Shown here piece after piece: positions 54,388 through 64,000 of a DNA stretch of 64,000 nt (its first letter is position 1; each line of letters starts with the position of its first letter). Below the pieces are notes generated by a model. It saw nothing but the letters and a program-made list of their open reading frames with translations. It had not been told where the DNA came from and did not search any database. The stretch is from Tritrichomonas musculus (lineage: Eukaryota > Parabasalia > Tritrichomonadida > Tritrichomonadidae). The DNA is taken from NCBI GenBank assembly GCA_039105265.1, contig JAPFFF010000011.1:3038001-3102000 (forward strand), given 5' to 3'. A program made the translations under genes and the position numbers.

Positions 54388-55071
54388 TTAATCTGGAACT
54401 TGAGTTGAAAGCGTGTTTAAGGATTTTTGAAACGCCATAGCCATTGCATCAGTATCCTCTTCAAGGGCTGCTTGATCAATAGCTTCAATTGTATTTGCCC
54501 ACACTTCAACACTCTTTGCATATAATTCCATTTGCGCATGAGCAAAAGAAGACAACGTTGTAACTAAATCTCGATTCAATTGGTTTGCATATGTTCCTGC
54601 TGCTTGGATGGCTTGCGTGTTTAAGGTTTGGAAAGTGCTAGTAGCTTGAGAAAATTTAATCTCGTCTTGAGGTTTTGGTTGCGCTGTCCTTTGCTTTTTT
54701 TCCACAGCTGCAAGATAACTTTTATAAGCGTTTTCTCTATCAATCAAGAGTCCTTTAACTTTTGTTGCTAATTCTATAGTTGCTGCAAATGAATTTTGGG
54801 CAAGTAAACGATATCTTGAATACATTGTTTTTCGAGCATATTCAACTTGGGTTAATGAAGTTATAAATAGATTAAGAACTTCACGTGCTTTTGGGTACAT
54901 ATTTGTCGTTAAATCGGTAAAAACATCTTGCATACTTTCATTTATGAAACCAAGAGATCTTTGTTTTTCTGCAATCAAAACGATATCACTTTTAAGCATT
55001 TCCTGAAACTTTCCAAGAACCTCAACACAATTATAAATAACCTGACCTGCAGGCTCTCTAGCGTTTTTCAT
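54388..55071 (-). CDS. BAR-like all-helical protein
   Basis: 227 residues from an ATG at 55071. It is entirely helical with long amphipathic segments. The last helix, LSSFAHAQMELYAKSVEVWANTIEAI, has the FxxAQxxLY pattern typical of the third helix of AH/BAR-family domains, and spacing of the preceding helices fits a BAR dimer. BAR proteins sense or form membrane curvature in endocytosis and trafficking. The assignment is by pattern only. Confidence 0.5.
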   Translation of the reverse strand: MKNAREPAGQVIYNCVEVLGKFQEMLKSDIVLIAEKQRSLGFINESMQDVFTDLTTNMYPKAREVLNLFITSLTQVEYARKTMYSRYRLLAQNSFAATIELATKVKGLLIDRENAYKSYLAAVEKKQRTAQPKPQDEIKFSQATSTFQTLNTQAIQAAGTYANQLNRDLVTTLSSFAHAQMELYAKSVEVWANTIEAIDQAALEEDTDAMAMAFQKSLNTLSTQVPD

Positions 55072-55284
55072 TTAAATATTATTAATCAAGACTTTATCAA
55101 TTTTAAACGTTCTTACGATAAATTTCTCTGACAAATAAAACTCAAAATAACGAACATTTTTCAATGAATTCAAAAAAGCACGTTTGAAATTTAGATGATG
55201 GTATATAAAAAAATTTTATAAAATTCAAATTATATTCGTAGATTATTTAATGGAAAACAAGTAAACAACAAATTTGCTCATATA

Positions 55285-55824
55285 TCAAAGCTCATTACTA
55301 TTTGTTTGATTTGTATTTGTTTGATTTTCCTGATTTGCAGTGGTTTTGTTTGTTTCATCTGTATTTAAAGTTTGGTTAGATGATGTTGTCTCGTTTTCTT
55401 GCTGACCTTGGTTTTGACCTGGCTTTTCTGGTTGGGGCATTGGCTCATCTTCTATATCTTTAAAACCACGAAGAGCTAGAAGAGAGATGATGTCATCTTT
55501 TGACATCTTACTGATATCAATTTTTTCAACAGTAACATCATCTGAATCTAGAAAGATTAGAGTTGGGACTTTTGACTCGTAAATAAATTCCATATTTTGA
55601 CGACCATGCAGATATTTAACAGTTTTTTGAACATGAGGGTAAAGTTTCATTCTTCTTCTTATAGGAAGATTGAACCTTGCTTTATCATATAAATTTCCTT
55701 TTACATGATCTTCAACTACAATATCATCATCAGATAATTTATCCCAAAAATCATCATCATTTGGCGAAGATTCATCTTCACATTTACAAAAGAAAGATAA
55801 AAATAGAATTTGAACTAAGAGCAT
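55285..55824 (-). CDS. SelM/Sep15-like ER protein lacking the redox motif
   Basis: 179 residues from an ATG at 55824. There is an N-terminal signal peptide (LLVQILFLSFFCKC, cut near 15), then an acidic stretch, then a Sep15/SelM-like domain: LYPHVQKTVKYLHGRQ, VPTLIFLDSDD and IDISKMSKDDIISLLALRGF, the last corresponding to IPLSEM...I--L--ELGF of SelM. The first strand region, where family members carry CxxC or CxxU, reads NLPIRRRMKLY with no Cys. The C-terminal ~50 residues are Asn/Thr/Gln-rich with several N-glycosylation sequons and end in SNEL, which fits the K/S-D/N-E-L ER-retrieval pattern. Probably an ER-resident structural relative. Confidence 0.6.
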   Translation of the reverse strand: MLLVQILFLSFFCKCEDESSPNDDDFWDKLSDDDIVVEDHVKGNLYDKARFNLPIRRRMKLYPHVQKTVKYLHGRQNMEFIYESKVPTLIFLDSDDVTVEKIDISKMSKDDIISLLALRGFKDIEDEPMPQPEKPGQNQGQQENETTSSNQTLNTDETNKTTANQENQTNTNQTNSNEL

Positions 55825-57436
55825 TCTGAATTTAAGTTAACCTAAGTTTTGAAAATTTTCCTATCGTTCTAAACAAACAGTCCTAGTCAATATTAATTAA
55901 ATTTACAATTCCTTAAATTCGTAAGAATAATCGAGCTAGACACATTAGATCATTGGTATTTTTTGACTATCTGAAAAAAGATCTATTATGACTTTTATCA
56001 TATTTTATATTATTGCTACCTTTTATTCAATTTTTTTTTTCATCGCGCTTTTATTTAACGATACTACTTTTCATTTTACTTAATCCAATGAATTATGATT
56101 AATTACTTCATTTTTTATGAGAAAAAGCTTTTTAGTTTTACATCACTTTTTTTATGACGTCTCATCTTAATCATCTTTTAAATTACACCCATCTTTCTGT
56201 TTCTATCATACGGTTAAACTTAAATACTCATTAAATTAGATGGCATGCTTTCAATTTTTGGTGTGAATAAATATTTTATTCACTATTAAAATAATCCAAA
56301 ATGAAAAAGAACCTTTTTTAAAATAAATAAATAAAGATAATATTTTTCTTAAAAAAAAAAAAAAAATGCAATGATAATAAACTAAAATATTTAAAAAACA
56401 TATTAGAGATCGGCGAAAAAGGAATTTCCATATTTACAAAACTTTTTCATATCATTAAGATCCATATGTTTTAAAAATCCATTTTTTTTCGAAAAGAAAA
56501 AGGTTTGTCTGTAAAAAAATTTTTTTGTGAAATAATTTTTTCGTTTAAAAAATTTGTTTTCTTTTTAAAATGAAAAATACTTCTTAAAATGATCTTTTTT
56601 TTGCGAAATAATTTTCTTTTTTCAAAACACCAAGTCTTTTTTATATGAACAATTTTTTTTAATATAGATTTTCTTTTAAAAAAAACAAGATCTAATAAAT
56701 ATATTATTTGATTTTGATTTTTGAATACGTTATTTATTCATATTAAAAAAAAAAAAAAAAAAACGTTATAATTGGTGGAAAAAACTACATTTTGAGGACA
56801 AAACTATTATTTTCATTCCCGATTTAAACTGTCTGCATCAAAAGCATCATTTAACAAGATTGGAAAGTGCCTCACAGCTTAATGAAGCAAATGATATTTT
56901 CTATATCATTAGAATGCTTCAAATTTTGAATATAGTTTGATCATAAGCAATGATTACGAGTACTTTATAATTTATACATCAAATATCATTCTTTATGATT
57001 TGAATAATATCTAAATATATGTTTTTATTAAATAATTCTTTGAAATTCTTGTTAACTAAATTTTTTCTATCAATTTATATTTCGAAAGGAATTTATGATT
57101 TTAATTAAATTTTTTATTTGAAATGATCGAAACTTATTGATATGATTTTACTTTTTGCACACACAAAAACTTTTCGCAAAGAAGCTTTTTTTTTATAAAA
57201 AAAAAATATTCAAAAATAAACCTTTTTATAAAAAAGTCACTTTTTTTTTAAAAAACAATTTTTTTTCGAAAAAGTGTATGCTTTCAGATATAACTTATAC
57301 ACATCAAAATAAATATGTTTTATAAATATAATTCTTTATTTTCAAAAAGGAAATCCCTTTTTCTCCGAGCTCTATTAATAGAAAATTCAGACAATTCTAA
57401 AAAAGAAAACAGTTAATAAAAGAGATAGAACATAAT
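55825..57436. other. Long A/T-rich host intergenic region
   Basis: 1612 bases, the longest gene-free host stretch, between the SelM-like gene's start and the kinase gene's stop. It is dominated by A and T homopolymers (A-runs near 56352 and 56743). One less A/T-rich patch at about 56780-56945 has only short open frames. I cannot support a gene or RNA there. Confidence 0.55.
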
Positions 57437-58510
57437 TTATATGGGAACTGGTTCTGGTCTTTTTTCAACTCTTGGTTCCGAGGATTTGATCATTTTTTTC
57501 TCTCTTTTTCGTTCCTTCGACACCACAAGTTGATGGATTTCCTCAACATCAAGTTCAGGGAGTTTATATGGATCTTTTGAACTATCAATAGCACGAATAA
57601 ATGGATGATTAAGTGATTCCTCGGCTGTTATTCTTTCAGATGGATTTACAGCGAGCATTTTAAGCAAGAGATCAATAAAATCATCACCATAGCTTTCAGG
57701 AACTGTTTCTTTTAGGTATTTTTTAATCTCTGATTCTTTCGGAACTTTGTCTTTAACATTTGAGAAAAGTTGTGCTTTTTCACCTTGAAAGCCTATCCAG
57801 TCTTTCTTTGGTCTACCCATAAATTTGAAAATTTCTATTAATTGTGAAACATCATCGTTTGATGCAGATCTGAATAAAACTTTTGATGTTGCCATTTCAT
57901 ATAAAATACACCCAGCACTCCAAATGTCAACCTCTGTTCCATATTGCTTGACACCAAGCAATAACTCTGGTGGCCTATACCAAATCGTAACCACTTGGTG
58001 TGAGTATCTTGTACATTCACTTAATCTACGTGCAAGTCCAAAATCTCCTAATTTTAAAACATTGTTTTTTGTTACAAAAATATTTGCCGGCTTTAAATCG
58101 CGATGAACAATTCGTCGAATGGTACAAACATAAATAGCTACTAATAATTGTTTCATTAATGATAAGATATAATCTTGCTTTAAATAATTCTTGTATAATA
58201 ATGCATAAAGATCATATTCGCAATATTCAAATACCAAATAGAGCCCTTCATTCGCTTCTTCGCACTGAACAACAAATTTTAATTCAACAATATTATCATG
58301 ATGGAGTTCTTGTAATAGTATAACTTCTCGAATTGTAGTCTGAGGACAATCATTCAATTTATTTTGCTGGAGGATTTTTTTAACTGCAACAATATCATTA
58401 GTTTCGATATCTTGACATTTTTGAACTACACCATAAGATCCTTTCCCAATATTACAAATAATTCTGAATCGGTCTGTTATGGATCTGAGGTGAACGACCT
58501 CAAGCGGCAT
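57437..58510 (-). CDS. Cyclin-dependent kinase, CDK9/CDK12-like
   Basis: 357 residues from the ATG at 58510; upstream in-frame sequence has no ATG. Complete kinase core: GKGSYGVV (22-29), VAVKK (Lys44), PQTTIRE helix (56-62, the PSTAIRE position), HRDLKPAN catalytic loop, DFGLAR, activation-loop HQVVTIWYRPPELLLG and DIWSAGCI. The short VVT-x-WYRPPE loop and the PxTxxRE variant suit the transcriptional CDK9/12 group (Bur1/Ctk1-like) rather than cell-cycle CDK1. The C-terminal ~30 residues are basic and disordered (SKERKREKKMIKSS). It is divergent from the spliced gene at 58616 across 105 bases. Confidence 0.8.
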   Translation of the reverse strand: MPLEVVHLRSITDRFRIICNIGKGSYGVVQKCQDIETNDIVAVKKILQQNKLNDCPQTTIREVILLQELHHDNIVELKFVVQCEEANEGLYLVFEYCEYDLYALLYKNYLKQDYILSLMKQLLVAIYVCTIRRIVHRDLKPANIFVTKNNVLKLGDFGLARRLSECTRYSHQVVTIWYRPPELLLGVKQYGTEVDIWSAGCILYEMATSKVLFRSASNDDVSQLIEIFKFMGRPKKDWIGFQGEKAQLFSNVKDKVPKESEIKKYLKETVPESYGDDFIDLLLKMLAVNPSERITAEESLNHPFIRAIDSSKDPYKLPELDVEEIHQLVVSKERKREKKMIKSSEPRVEKRPEPVPI

Positions 58511-58615
58511 ATCGACTCGTAATTCGAATATTAATATTCCAAATCCATTCAATTTTTATACAAGGTCATAGAAATTTTTGTTTGATAAAAAATTTTAATC
58601 AGTTTTCTAATAAAA

Positions 58616-61600
58616 ATGAATAATTCTTACTCAGGTAATTTTATTCCATCGCCATTAAATACAAAATTTTCATCTACATCACCAATGAAGAAAACTCAGA
58701 AAAAATTACCACGAAATGTAGATATGTGTGGGTATTTAGAAGATCCATCTCTTACACTCCTTCGAGAAGACATGTTAAAAGCCACATCATTTGATTCAGT
58801 TTCAACTCCAGATCTCGAGCGTCTTTATTGGCACCTTCGCGACTATTCTTATTATTGCGGAAGAAATTCAAATTACGATGAAGCCCTTGAAACAGAAAAA
58901 CTTTTGGAATATGTTTTTCTTGAATTAAAAGATAGAAGAGATCAATCAAAACCTCATATATATTCTGAAGTATTAAACCCAACATTTTTTCAAAATCAAC
59001 AAATGAAGTATGCATAACTATCAAATAAAGCAAAGCAATTTAAGAATTTTGCTTTGCCTTTTTGATATATTCTTTTTTTGATTAAAAACTAACCTCAGAT
59101 GGATGCAACAATTGATTAATTTTGATGATGAAACTGAAAAAAAGGTTGAAACAATTAAGCAACGTCATAACTCTGAGATTAAACTTTTAGAATCACGCTG
59201 GAAGCAATCTCGACTTCGTCCATATAACAAACTCTCGCCTTCACTTCGTGATCTTACAGGTATTGAAGAAATGGCTTCAACTGTTGGAGATTTTACAACA
59301 GCAAGAAGTATTCATAGTGATATCATGAACAAACAAAAGGAAGAAATACAAGAAGCTCAATATAAAGCAGATAGCGAGTATAATATGATTTTGGCATCAT
59401 TAATTCAGCGCCAAGGAAATGAATTATCTAACTTTTTAGATACAAGATTACATAAGAGAGAACTTTTGGTTCGCAAGCAACAAAATGAATTAAATACAAT
59501 TGAAGATAAGGCCAACATATCTAAATACCGTATCGATAACAATAAACCTTTCAAATCTTCTGACCCAAATCTACCTGCTCGTGGATTAATTCGACCATTT
59601 ATTCAGTCAAATCAAGTTAATGCATCTTCAGGATCTCCAAAACTTTTGCATACAATACGCCCTCCACCTCTCAAAAATGGTGGATGCTCATCACAACGAT
59701 CGTCAAGCCCAAAAAGAGTGCTCAAATGTGTTCCAAAGACTCGTCATAAAATTAATTTAGAAGATAAGGAATTTGATGTAATGAATGCCATGGAAATTCT
59801 TAAAAAAAGATTTTCAAAAATGACACAAGAAAAAGAAAAGACACCAAATTCAACTAAAAAAAGTAAATTAAAAAAACAAGATGACGATTTATTTGATTTT
59901 AATGCTTATTACGAAAATCAAAGAAATCCGGCCCATTTGAAAACACAAAAAAAGAAGAAAACCGAAGAGACTGTTCAAAATCAACCATACTATGAACCTG
60001 TAAAAAGAAAAATGAATGTTCAGTCAATCATGAAGAAAGTGAAAGACATAGAAGAAAATAAAAGAAAACCGCCAGTAATTCATTCATTAAGAAAACCTTT
60101 AAAACCACCAAAGAGAACAAGGAAATTCGGTGAGGAAGAAGAATATGAAGATTATGATGATGCAGATGAAAATGCGATAAATACAGAATTTAAACAAAAA
60201 ATTGATGTTGATCCTTCTTTGAATATTGCATATGAAAGGATTACTGATGATAAAAATATTCTTAAAAATAAAGTTCCTAAGCAAGGCGTAAAAGAAATAG
60301 ATAATAAAGAAAGAAAATTGCTCTTCGATGATGAAGATATAAAACCTGTTGATATTGTTAAGAAAAAACGATCAAAACAAATTGAAAAATTATTTAGAAA
60401 GGAAAAGAACCCAAATGATTTAAAACTTTACTATTGCGCACAAGATAATATTATTAATGCATACGATTATTCTTATAATTCTTATTCATCTGATGGATAT
60501 GGGCCTGATATTAATAATGTGAATAAAACAAATTCAGATGAAAGGGATTCATTATTTCAAGATCTAATAGTAAAACGGCATAAAAAGAGGATTTCGAAAT
60601 CTGCACAAGAAGCTTCTGGAGAATATTCATACTCGTCATATTATTATGATTATAGTGTTGATGATAAAGAAAATAAAGAAACAGGAAATACATATAAAGA
60701 CAAAAATGGTAATGATATCATTATTGTTAAAGGCGATGTATTTATTGAAAAGCCATCTCGAAAAACATATGAAAAAGAAGAATACACCAAAATCATTAAA
60801 GTCAAATATGATTACTCAAATATTAAAAATGAACCTGAACCTGAATTAGAAGAAGAAGAAGAAGAGGAGGAAGAAGATTATCAAAGCTCAAAAGAAAACA
60901 TTGAAAGCAGTGAAAAGAAGAATTCCAAAATAAAAACAAATTCACATCATAAGCATGATAAAATTTCCAATTCATTGGTTGAATTTGAAGAAGAGGAAGA
61001 AGAAAATTTCGAGAAATCTCGAAGTAAGAAAGGAAATTTATCAAATAAACTAGATCATAAAAGTAAAACCTCATTAAAAAATAAAATGGATGATTCTGAA
61101 AAACATATACATGCAAATTCAAAAAATACATATGATCAAAAAGAAGAAAGTTCTCGAGATTATAATTATTATTCTAATAATACAGAATCTTCTCAAAAAC
61201 AAGCTAATTCATATTCAGAAATTGAAAATATTAATATAAGTGAAAAAGATCAACAAAATTCTGGACACAAACATCGACACCATCGTATATCTCACCATTC
61301 TAAAACTAATAATGACGATAATTTTAGTCATAATGGACAACAAATCGAAACTGATGAATCCAAAAAAATGAGTGCTAGCGATTCTCATTCAAAGAAAAAT
61401 GAGCATCTTGATAATAATCAATATGAAAGTTCACAAGATAAATGCTCAAAGAAAACTCATAAATCTCATACCAAAAGAAATCACCAAAGTGGTGAAAGCT
61501 CAAACGAACTCAGCTCAAATAGTGAAATTGATCATAATAAAGTTTTTCAAAATTATATATCTCAAACAGAAAGCGAATCTATTTCTAATTCACTGGGTAA

Positions 61601-62543
61601 AGTTTCTAAACATAAAAAGAGGCATCATGATAAAGATCTCAGTGAAAATTCTCATAATATAAATAATTCGGATAAAAACTTACATGATGACGATTCTGAG
61701 TATAAAAAATCTCATCATAAAAATAATATTGATGACAGTTTTGACATTAAAAAGTCTCATCATGCAAATGATCACAATTCTGAACATGAAGACTCTTACC
61801 ATAATAATAATTCCAATAAGATCTCACATGATGAATATTCTGAATACAAAAGTTCTCATCATAGAAAAGATTCTGACCAGAATTTGCATGATGATAATTT
61901 TCATAAACATTCTCACCATGAAAAAACTCACGACAAAAGTTTACACGATGATACTTCTGATCATGGAAGCTCTCATAATTCAAATAGTTTAAGTCAAAGC
62001 TCATATTATGAAAGCAACATTGATGATAACATACCAAATTCACATCATTTAAATAAAATTAGTGATGATGAAAGCAAAAATGCACAAAATTTCTCATATT
62101 CACAATTATCTCAAATTAATATTAAAAGCGACAAAAAAAATATCAACAAAGATCAAAACAATAAAAAGAAAGTTCACAAACCCCATGATTTACCATACGT
62201 TCCAAAACTTACTCTTTCTTCAATCGTTCCTCATGAAGCATTTAAAAAATCACAAAAGCATATTCCTTCAAATTTATCACCAAGTTCATCAAATCAGTTC
62301 AAAAAATTAGAGATAAAACAAACTGATGATGAAGATGAAAATAAAAACGTTTTATCGATTAGATATAAAGACAATTCTCGCAGAAGTAAAACCCAACATA
62401 CCAGAAATGTACCGAAACGAGCTACTTCAAATAGGATGTCATCAAAAATACTTCCCAGAACTAATGATCCATCAAATAATGGATATTTGTTTGGACCAGG
62501 CGTTGAGACTAAATCAAGTATTATAGTGAAAGTTAAGCATTAA
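58616..62543 (+). CDS. Spliced host gene: conserved trichomonad helical domain plus long low-complexity tail
   Basis: Two exons, 58616-59007 and 59099-62543, joining in phase into 1278 residues. Exon 1 encodes LREDMLKATSFDSVSTPDLERLYWHLRDY and DEALETEKLLEYVFLELKDRR. Exon 2 opens QQLINFDDETEKKVETIKQRH, then RPYNKLSPSLRDL...EEMASTVGDFTTARSIH. In trichomonad proteins I recall, these two regions occur side by side in one protein, supporting the splice. The first ~190 residues of exon 2 are coiled coil. After residue ~320 the protein is Lys/Glu/Ser-rich, then a long Ser/His/Asp/Asn-rich tail with repeated SHH and DDSE motifs. Function unknown; a cytoskeletal scaffold is possible. Confidence 0.65.
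59008..59098 (+). other. Predicted 91-base spliceosomal intron
   Basis: It starts GTATGC and ends ACTAACCTCAG, close to the trichomonad pattern in which the branch point ACTAAC lies directly before the acceptor. Removal joins an AA at the end of exon 1 to A at the start of exon 2, restoring a Lys codon and the exon 2 frame exactly. A hairpin with 9-base arms (GCAAAGCAA at 59030-59038, TTGCTTTGC at 59049-59057) sits in the middle. Confidence 0.7.
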
Positions 62544-62990
62544 TTATTTGTTATGTATGTATATAGATAAAATATTATATGTTATGATTTCACTCATTTT
62601 TGTTATTATATTTTCTCTTGCTTTATTCTTTTAATTTGAATTTTTTTTTTTTGTCATTCAAAGATGCTTGATATCCTGAGAAAATTCATTCATATCCCCA
62701 TTACATACTTTTATTTTTAAGTTTATTCTGAGATATTGCTTTTTCATATTCGTAAAATTTTTATATTTTATATTTCCGAAGAGATTTTCATTGAAATAAA
62801 GTATTGATATCTTGATTAAAAATTATTTTTTACTTTAAAAAATATAATTTTTTTAGACAATTCTATAAAATAATATTTTGATTATTTATTTGTTGATAAT
62901 GAGTTGAGAATCAATTCAAAATTCAATGTGAACCTCATCTTCAATTCCAGTTTTTGAAAGAGCTTTACAAAAATTTTCATATCTTTCGCA
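62544..62990. other. Host intergenic region
   Basis: 447 bases, very A/T-rich with T-runs (62640) and no supported gene. It separates the 3' end of the spliced gene from the next gene, whose promoter presumably lies within the last 100 bases. Confidence 0.6.
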
Positions 62991-64000
62991 ATGAATGTAT
63001 TTGTTAGTAATGGAAATCGCTTCCAAGCTCTTAAAATTGATGAAGATAAAAACACAAAGGATTTAACGAAAGAAATTGTTAAAGCAGGAATTCATAAAGC
63101 CCTTTATACTTTTTCGCTATATTTCCAAAATCATCAACTTAAAGATGGTACCTTAAAATCAGAAGGCATTACAGATAGGAGTCTTATTATTACTCGACCT
63201 ACCCTAACTTCGTCTATTGACCTTCAATTCAGAATGTCAGAAAATGGAGATACTTTGATATTTGAAGTTTTTCCCTTCGATACAATTTCATCGATTAAAG
63301 AAAAATTCTTTGAAAAATCAAATCTTGATGAAGAAAAAAATCTACTTTTATTGAACGGAGATGTTTTAAATTCATATGATGACGATAAATTGGAAGATCA
63401 TATGCTTCGAGCAAGCGATGTCATTTTTGTTGCTCTTCAGCCAGAGGATCTTCCCAAAAAAAACATAATCGTATATATCACTTTAGGAAATGATTTATTA
63501 CTTCAAACTTTTATTCAAGAAGATAAGACAATTAATGATTTGAAAGACAAAATCGCTTCTGTTTATCAAATACCGGCTGATAATCAAAATTTATTTTGGA
63601 ATTCACGCGTTCAAGAAGATGATAAAACAATTAACTCTTGTTCATTAGATAAAAATTACGCAGTATTTACTTTAGAACTATCCGGCGATCTCGAAGTCAC
63701 AATATTACAAGATTCTAAAGAAATTACTCAATCTTTTGATGCTTTTTCAACTATCAAAGATGTTAAAAAAGCTCTTTTTAAGCCAAACGGAATTAAAAAA
63801 AACAGCGATTTACTTTTCGAAGGAATTACTTGCAATGATTCAGATGTTCTATTTAGTTTTTACAGAATTCAACCAAAATTCACTGTTGAAGGAACTGTTG
63901 ATCAAGATGCTCTTGATAGAGTTAACGATGTAATTAAATCAAAAGCCGATGATGAAGATCCATCTTATACTTACATATATGCAAAAATGGCCTATTTTGG
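62991..64000 (+). CDS. Protein with successive ubiquitin-like folds, 3' end outside window
   Basis: An uninterrupted frame from the ATG at 62991 to the window edge (336 full codons). Three or four stretches of ~75 residues have ubiquitin-like beta-grasp character: LIFEVFPFDTISSIKEKFFEKS, then LLLNGDVLNSYDDDKLEDHMLRASDVIFV; and LLQTFIQEDKTINDLKDKIASVY, then NLFWNSRVQEDDKTINSCSL. The first ~80 residues (FVSNGNRFQALKIDEDKN) and the fourth block (EVTILQDSKEITQSFDAFS) look similar. Tandem ubiquitin-like folds occur in talin-type FERM heads and in some ubiquitin-pathway proteins; which applies here cannot be told from the partial sequence. Confidence 0.6.
   Translation, partial: MNVFVSNGNRFQALKIDEDKNTKDLTKEIVKAGIHKALYTFSLYFQNHQLKDGTLKSEGITDRSLIITRPTLTSSIDLQFRMSENGDTLIFEVFPFDTISSIKEKFFEKSNLDEEKNLLLLNGDVLNSYDDDKLEDHMLRASDVIFVALQPEDLPKKNIIVYITLGNDLLLQTFIQEDKTINDLKDKIASVYQIPADNQNLFWNSRVQEDDKTINSCSLDKNYAVFTLELSGDLEVTILQDSKEITQSFDAFSTIKDVKKALFKPNGIKKNSDLLFEGITCNDSDVLFSFYRIQPKFTVEGTVDQDALDRVNDVIKSKADDEDPSYTYIYAKMAYF

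Noticed and set aside
56780-56945. Possible decayed leucine-rich-repeat gene in the long host intergenic region
   Set aside because: Only a ~35-codon frame with weak Leu spacing and no start; composition is only slightly less A/T-rich than its surroundings.
59030-59070. Rho-independent-type terminator between two genes
   Set aside because: The hairpin plus T-run looks like one, but the organism is eukaryotic and the hairpin lies within a phase-consistent intron.

Overview
The window looks like nuclear DNA of a trichomonad parabasalid. Tritrichomonas or a close relative is my best guess, on general character only. About 47 kb of Maverick/Polinton-type elements lies against about 16.8 kb of compact, AT-rich protist genes. 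The host part has short to moderate intergenic spaces full of A/T homopolymers and mostly intronless genes. The one intron I can support ends in a trichomonad-style ACTAAC...CAG acceptor.

Layout. (1) 1-15183, element A: a Maverick whose left end lies outside the window. It carries a very long protein-primed DNA polymerase B with a triplicated N-terminus and an HNH insertion, a KilA-N protein, a fibre-like protein, a protein made of repeated helical modules, and ORFs related to a virion-type protein of element C. (2) 15190-40676, element B: a second, unrelated-looking Maverick bounded by 231-bp inverted repeats that differ at about three positions. It has the full family set: protein-primed PolB, integrase, packaging ATPase, Ulp1/adenain-type protease, double jelly-roll capsid, penton-type candidates, a small pVI-like protein, two very large fibre-like proteins and a free-standing HNH nuclease. 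It looks whole and young, and it sits in the terminal repeat zone of A. (3) 40677-about 40800: probable continuation of A's terminal sequence. (4) About 40800-47169, element C: a shorter Maverick remnant with a broken capsid gene, packaging ATPase, pVI-like protein and one terminus; no polymerase or integrase is seen. A and C are broken fossils; B is judged only as looking whole.

Host genes, 47170-64000: an EF-hand-like protein with a CaaX end, a METTL18-type methyltransferase, NAA15 (NatA auxiliary subunit), a divergent SF1/BBP splicing factor, RVB1/Pontin, a BAR-like helical protein, a SelM/Sep15-like ER protein, a CDK9/12-like kinase, a spliced gene with a long low-complexity tail, and a partial gene with ubiquitin-like folds.

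Most interesting points: a coordinated set of GxQT(D/E) motifs in three element-B proteins that resemble dynein light chain LC8 ligands; short palindromes shared between unrelated genes and spacers of element A; EF-hand-like DxNxDGxxD loops in virion-type proteins of A and C; an identical 14-base start-site motif in A and B; a phase-consistent host intron that unites two reading frames; and a SelM-like ER protein with no cysteine or selenocysteine at the usual redox position.
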